Source: Sphingomonas caeni (GTDB lineage: Bacteria > Pseudomonadota > Alphaproteobacteria > Sphingomonadales > Sphingomonadaceae). Taken from it: DNA of 64,000 nucleotides. This document shows, one piece after another, positions 60,059-64,000 of the stretch. Position numbers and translations under genes: made by a program. Location: the NCBI RefSeq assembly GCF_026013415.1, contig NZ_JAPDOK010000002.1:62001-126000 (forward strand), read 5' to 3'. Numbering within the stretch: the stretch's first letter is position 1; every line of letters starts with the position of its first letter. The notes beneath the pieces are model-generated. The model saw nothing but the letters and a program-made list of their open reading frames with translations. It was not told where the DNA came from and did no database searches.

Positions 60059-63000
60059 ATGACGGGCAGGGCGGCACTCGCGATCATCCTTTGTCTCCCT
60101 GCCGCTTCGCTACCGGCGGCCATCGCCGAGGCGCGGCCGGTATCTGCCTTCGTCACCGCGCCCGCGGATCCCCGCGCGGTGACGGTCAAGGCGGTGGGCA
60201 ACGGAATCGCCGACGACAGCGCCGCGATCCAGGCGGCGATCGATGCGGCGGGCAAGCCAGGGGGCGGGATCGCGTTCCTGCCTTCGGGCCGCTACCGCAT
60301 CACCCGCACGATTTTCATCTGGCCGGGCGTGCGGCTGTTCGGGGTCGGCAAGACGCGCCCGGTCTTCCTGCTCGCGCCCGACACGCCCGGTTTCCAGAGC
60401 GGCGTCGGCAGCATGATCTTCTTCGCCGGCAACAATCCGCGAAACCCCGCCCCGGGGCCGGGCGGGGTGCCGATGCGCGGCAGGGTGCCGGTGCCGCCGC
60501 CGACCAGCGTGCCGTTCAACGCGAACATCGCCGATGCCAATTCGGGGACTTTCTATTCGGCGATGTCCAATGTCGATTTCGAGATCGGCGCGGGCAATCC
60601 GGCGGCGACCGCGGTGCGCGCGCATACCGCGCAGCACAGCTATCTCAGCCATATCGACTTCCGGCTGGGATCGGCGCTGGCGGGGATCTATCAGGTCGGC
60701 AATCTCGGTATGGACCTGCATTTCCAGGGCGGGCGCTATGGCATCCTCGCCGAAAAGACCTCGCCCGCATGGCAATATACGCTGCTCGATTCGACCTTCG
60801 AGGGGCAGCGCGATGCCGCGATCCGCGAGCATGAGGCGGGGCTGACGCTCGTCAACACGCTCATCCGCGACACCCCCGTCGGAATCGAGATCGACCGTGG
60901 CTATGGCGACTGGCTCTGGGGCGAGCAGGTCCGGTTCGAGAATGTCTCGAAGGCGGGCGTGGTCATCGGCAACGAGGGCAATGTCTATACCCAGATCGGG
61001 TTCGAGGATTCGGTCGCGAACCGCACCCCGGTCTTCGCGCGCTTCCGCGACAGCGGCCGGGCGGTGGGGGGCGCGGGCGCCAGCTACCGGATCAAGGAAT
61101 TCACCTATGGCCTGACGCTGGCGGGGCTCGGCCGGATGGGCGATTACCAGACGCGCATGGATGCCGCGGTACTCAAGTCGCTCCCGCCCCGGCGCGATCC
61201 CGCAATCCGGTCGCTCCCCGCCACGTCCAGCTGGACCAATGTCCGCGATCTCGGCGTGAAGGGCGACAACAGCACCGACGACACCGCGGCGCTCCAGCGC
61301 GCGATCGATACGCACCGGGTGCTCTATTTCCCCAGCGGCTTCTACCGGGTGAGCGATACGCTCAAGCTCAGGCCCGATAGCGTGCTGATTGGACTGCATC
61401 CCAGCCTCACCCAGATCCTGCTCGCCGACGACACCCCCGCGTTTCGCGGCCTCGGCCCGGCCAAGGCGCTGATCCAAAGCGCCAAAGGCGGCGACGCGAT
61501 CGTCACGGGGCTCGGGCTGCATACGGGCGGCATCAATCCGCGCGCGACCGCGCTGCTGTGGCGCGCGGGTGCGGCGTCGCTGGTCGATGACGTCAAATTC
61601 CAGGGCGGGGGGCACGGCACCAATCTCGCCGATGGCAGCCGCTTCGATCCGTACAACGCCAATCACACCGCCGATTCCGATCCCAAAAGGCGCTGGGACG
61701 GGCAATATCCCAGCCTGTGGGTCACCGATGGCGGGGGCGGCACCTTCAACGGGCTGTGGACGCCCAATAGCTATGCGACCACCGGGCTCCATGTGTCCGA
61801 CACGAGCACGCCGGGCCATGTCTATGAGCTGTCGGCCGAGCATCACGTTCGCGCCGAGATCGTGCTCGACCGCGTGCGCAACTGGGAGTTCCTCGCGCCG
61901 CAGACCGAGGAGGAAGCGGGCGAGAGCCGCGCCGCCGTCGCGATCGAGGTGCGCAATTCGCGCGACATATTGTTCGCCAATTTCCACGGCTATCGCGTGA
62001 CGCGCTCGCTCCAGCCGGCGCCGGCGGCGGTGATGCTCTATGGCTCGACCGGCATCCGGTTCCGCAACCTCCATGTCAACGCCGAGAGCGGCTTCGCGAC
62101 CTGCGACGCCAATGGCTGCGGCACCTATCTGCGCGCGAGCAAATATCCCTATTCGAACGCGATCATCGACGTGACGCGCGGCGCCCAGATGCGCGAGCGC
62201 GAGTTCGCGGTGCTCGACGTGACCGATGCGCCCGTCGCCGATGCCGCCCCGTCGCTCGTGCCCGTCAAGCAGCTCGCCAGCGGCTTCCAGGCGCTGGGCG
62301 GCGGCGCGGCGGGGAGTGACGGCCAGCTCTATTTCATCGATCGGATCACGCACCGCATCCATGGCTGGAGCGACAAGCAAGGCCTTTCGGTCCTCACCGA
62401 TGCGCCGCTCGATCCGGTCAATCTGGCGGTCGATGGTTCGGGCATGCTGATGATATTGTCGTCGGACGGGCCCGAGGCGACCGTCTATACGATCGATCCG
62501 GCGGCGCCCCAATCGGTCCGCCCGATCGCGCCGACGCCGGTAACTGGGCACGCCGCCGCGCGCGTGGCGCTGCCCGGCAGCTTCTGGAACAATGGCGAGT
62601 TTCGCGACCAGTTCGACCCCGCCACGGGCCGGTTCACCACGCTCGGCGAGATGTTCGCGCGCGACGCCGCAGCCGCCAAACCGCGCGAATATGTCTCGGC
62701 GGATGGCAGCCTGGTGCTGCCCGCCTTCCGCGTCTGGCAGCAGGGCCCGCCCAACCATCTCGGCTGGCGCTTCTCCGATACGCTCGACACCTATGGCTGG
62801 GTGACCGGCAAGCCGGGCGAGCGCGTCTATGTCGCCAACGGATCGGAGAACCGCACCTATAGCGGCCTGCTCGGCGCGGGCGGCGCGCTGACCGACCTCA
62901 GGCCCTTCGCGCCGCGCGGCGGCGAAAGCGTCGCGGCGGGACCGGACGGGCGCGTCTATGTCGCCAACGGGCAGGTGTTCGTCTATGACGCGCAGGGCCG

Positions 63001-63115
63001 CGAGCTGGGCCGGATCGACGTGCCCGATCGGCCGCTGCAATTGCTGTTCGGCGGGCCCGATGGCGCGACCCTCTTCATCCTCACGCACCACGCGCTTTAC
63101 GCCGCGCGGCCCTGA
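60059..63115 (+). CDS. Secreted double beta-helix (GH55-like) protein with C-terminal propeller
   Basis: A protein of 1018 residues with a signal peptide (ALAIILCLPAASLPAAIAEA). Two pectate-lyase-3-like right-handed beta-helices follow, each opened by the same motif: GNGIADDSAAIQAAIDAA (about 43-60) and GVKGDNSTDDTAALQRAID (about 400-418). This double helix is the hallmark of GH55 exo-beta-1,3-glucanases and relatives. The C-terminal third (about 735-1015) has propeller-type repeats (DGQLYFIDRITHRIHGW, GERVYVANGSENRTY, DGRVYVANGQVFVYDAQG). Catalytic residues are not assigned. It probably attacks an extracellular polysaccharide imported by the receptor encoded next. Confidence 0.78.
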   Translation: MTGRAALAIILCLPAASLPAAIAEARPVSAFVTAPADPRAVTVKAVGNGIADDSAAIQAAIDAAGKPGGGIAFLPSGRYRITRTIFIWPGVRLFGVGKTRPVFLLAPDTPGFQSGVGSMIFFAGNNPRNPAPGPGGVPMRGRVPVPPPTSVPFNANIADANSGTFYSAMSNVDFEIGAGNPAATAVRAHTAQHSYLSHIDFRLGSALAGIYQVGNLGMDLHFQGGRYGILAEKTSPAWQYTLLDSTFEGQRDAAIREHEAGLTLVNTLIRDTPVGIEIDRGYGDWLWGEQVRFENVSKAGVVIGNEGNVYTQIGFEDSVANRTPVFARFRDSGRAVGGAGASYRIKEFTYGLTLAGLGRMGDYQTRMDAAVLKSLPPRRDPAIRSLPATSSWTNVRDLGVKGDNSTDDTAALQRAIDTHRVLYFPSGFYRVSDTLKLRPDSVLIGLHPSLTQILLADDTPAFRGLGPAKALIQSAKGGDAIVTGLGLHTGGINPRATALLWRAGAASLVDDVKFQGGGHGTNLADGSRFDPYNANHTADSDPKRRWDGQYPSLWVTDGGGGTFNGLWTPNSYATTGLHVSDTSTPGHVYELSAEHHVRAEIVLDRVRNWEFLAPQTEEEAGESRAAVAIEVRNSRDILFANFHGYRVTRSLQPAPAAVMLYGSTGIRFRNLHVNAESGFATCDANGCGTYLRASKYPYSNAIIDVTRGAQMREREFAVLDVTDAPVADAAPSLVPVKQLASGFQALGGGAAGSDGQLYFIDRITHRIHGWSDKQGLSVLTDAPLDPVNLAVDGSGMLMILSSDGPEATVYTIDPAAPQSVRPIAPTPVTGHAAARVALPGSFWNNGEFRDQFDPATGRFTTLGEMFARDAAAAKPREYVSADGSLVLPAFRVWQQGPPNHLGWRFSDTLDTYGWVTGKPGERVYVANGSENRTYSGLLGAGGALTDLRPFAPRGGESVAAGPDGRVYVANGQVFVYDAQGRELGRIDVPDRPLQLLFGGPDGATLFILTHHALYAARP

Positions 63116-63140
63116 GCCGAGCCCGCCCGCGCGGCTGTTG

Positions 63141-63170
63141 CGACTATGGTCGTAGATGCTCGCACGCGTG
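63141..63170. promoter_or_regulatory. Shared upstream motif, copy 2
   Basis: The counterpart of 59941-59970, lying 114 bp upstream of the TonB-dependent receptor start. It contains the small dyad CGAC-TATG-GTCG (63141-63152). Confidence 0.45.
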
Positions 63171-63254
63171 TGAAGCTTTAAGATGCAGGCCTGACGGCGT
63201 TGCGTCCCCCCAAGGGCCCGTGCGCCTGAACGCACGACAATGGGGAGGATGACA

Positions 63255-64000
63255 ATGAAGGGTTTCTCGATGGACCGCCGCATGCGCGGCACCGCCACCA
63301 GCCTGATCGCGCTCGCCGCGACGCTGACCGCGATGCCCGCGCTCGCGCAGACCACGCCGGCGCCCACTGCCGCGGCGCAATCCGGCGGCCAGGACGCCGA
63401 GGATAATGGCGTCATCACCGTCACCGGCACGCGCATCATGTCGAGCGGCTTCACCGCGCCGACGCCGACGACCGTGATCGGCGAAGACCAGATCGCGAAC
63501 AACGCGCAGCCCAACCTGTTCAACACGATCCAGCAACTGCCGTCGCTCCAGGGCTCGACCGGCGCCGCCACCGGCACCTTCAGCACATCGAGCGGCATGC
63601 AGGGCCTCAGCTCCTTCTCGCTGCGCGGCCTCCAGCCGATCCGCACGCTGACGCTGCTCGACGGCCAGCGCGTCGTCGGCGCCAACGTGACCGGCGTGCC
63701 CGACATCAGCATGTTCCCGCAGCTGCTGGTCAAGCGCGTCGATATCGTCAACGGCGGCGCCTCGGCCTCGTACGGCTCGGACGCGGTGGGCGGCGTGGTC
63801 AACTTCATCACCGACACGCATTTCGTCGGCTTCAAGGCCAATGTGCAGGGCGGCATCACCACCTATGGCGACGACCAGCAGGCGATGGTCCAGGCGGCAT
63901 GGGGCACCGCGCTCGCCGGGGACCGGCTGCACATCGTCGTCAGCGGCGAATATGATCATGAGGACGGCGTCGGCGCGGGCGATTTCGGCACCGATCTCGC
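63255..64000 (+). CDS. TonB-dependent outer-membrane receptor (3' truncated by window)
   Basis: The first 248 codons are in view. They comprise a signal peptide (MRGTATSLIALAATLTAMPALAQ), a TonB-box-like segment (NGVITVTGTRI) and the plug domain (VIGEDQIANNAQPNLFNTIQQLPS, SLRGLQPIRTLTLLDGQRVV, VDIVNGGASASYGSDAVGGVVNF). The first barrel strands follow. GGGAGG lies seven bases before the ATG. It imports a large substrate, probably the product of the beta-helix enzyme upstream. The end and the ligand are outside the window. Confidence 0.95.
   Translation, partial: MKGFSMDRRMRGTATSLIALAATLTAMPALAQTTPAPTAAAQSGGQDAEDNGVITVTGTRIMSSGFTAPTPTTVIGEDQIANNAQPNLFNTIQQLPSLQGSTGAATGTFSTSSGMQGLSSFSLRGLQPIRTLTLLDGQRVVGANVTGVPDISMFPQLLVKRVDIVNGGASASYGSDAVGGVVNFITDTHFVGFKANVQGGITTYGDDQQAMVQAAWGTALAGDRLHIVVSGEYDHEDGVGAGDFGTDL

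Noticed and set aside
60110..63862. Antisense open frame of 1250 codons across the beta-helix gene and the TonB receptor
   Set aside because: It spans two genes with strong sense motifs and signal peptides, and it has no start site or domain of its own.

Overview
The window is GC-rich bacterial chromosome and looks like a sphingomonad alphaproteobacterium (Sphingomonas or a close relative). The basis is the proA-nadD-rsfS-rlmH-envC-ctpA-dsbB-coq7 run, many secreted carbohydrate-active enzymes paired with a TonB-dependent receptor, and the style of the coding sequence. This is inference from gene content, with no 16S evidence. I see no tRNA, rRNA, CRISPR array, insertion sequence or prophage. 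The first gene lacks its 5' end and the last gene lacks its 3' end.

Region by region. (1) 1-7765: a compact chemosensory operon resembling the Wsp type: CheR-TPR tail, CheW, CHASE3 receptor, CheA-REC, CheB and a triple-receiver histidine kinase. Every junction is a 4-nt start/stop overlap. (2) 7762-13083: xylan-type degradation genes (GH43 and GH3-PA14 in one operon, divergent from an acetyl-xylan-esterase-like hydrolase). (3) 13081-13220: a REP-like nested palindrome. (4) 13326-15896: a coupled trio of an isonitrile-hydratase-like DJ-1/PfpI protein, a cytochrome P450 and an ORF resembling a piece of a contractile-tail baseplate protein. (5) 15893-18704: a UdgX-type uracil-DNA glycosylase and a beta-helix/diheme-cytochrome pair of unknown function. 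(6) 18841-20982: a GT87-like membrane glycosyltransferase, a DUF2306-like membrane protein and a small secreted protein. (7) 21019-28173: the housekeeping operon listed above, with a type II toxin-antitoxin pair translationally fused between proA and nadD. (8) 28220-37684: DUF3667 membrane protein, small lipoprotein, cpoB-tilS-ftsH, a RodZ-like protein, ptsP and a secreted hypothetical. (9) 37885-44776: a B12-binding radical SAM protein, a PadR regulator with its membrane partner, a TonB-like protein, nitronate monooxygenase, a PL14-like lyase and an AspH-type hydroxylase. (10) 44783-49519: lysC and ubiG (divergent), a secreted protein with a strong operator-like palindrome, csaA, a DUF3008 miniprotein, an endonuclease III-like enzyme and ung. 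(11) 49564-58342: a gap-free surface-glycan-like cluster (ABC exporter, GT2, 2OG oxygenase, pyruvyl transferase, sulfotransferase, GT4, asparagine synthetase-like amidotransferase), then an orphan LuxR DNA-binding domain. (12) 58658-64000: a carbohydrate locus (FadR-type GntR regulator, gluconokinase, secreted double beta-helix plus propeller protein, TonB-dependent receptor). The last two genes share a motif about 115 bp upstream of their starts.

The most interesting items are the Wsp-like operon without a diguanylate cyclase in view, the uncharacterised beta-helix/cytochrome pair, the P450 trio with its baseplate-like ORF, the toxin-antitoxin pair inside the NAD/ribosome-assembly operon, the glycan cluster with two divergent genes sharing one CATG, and the shared motif in the terminal carbohydrate locus. 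Starts given here are often internal to the longest ORF and were chosen by ribosome-binding site, overlap with the preceding stop and known family N-termini.
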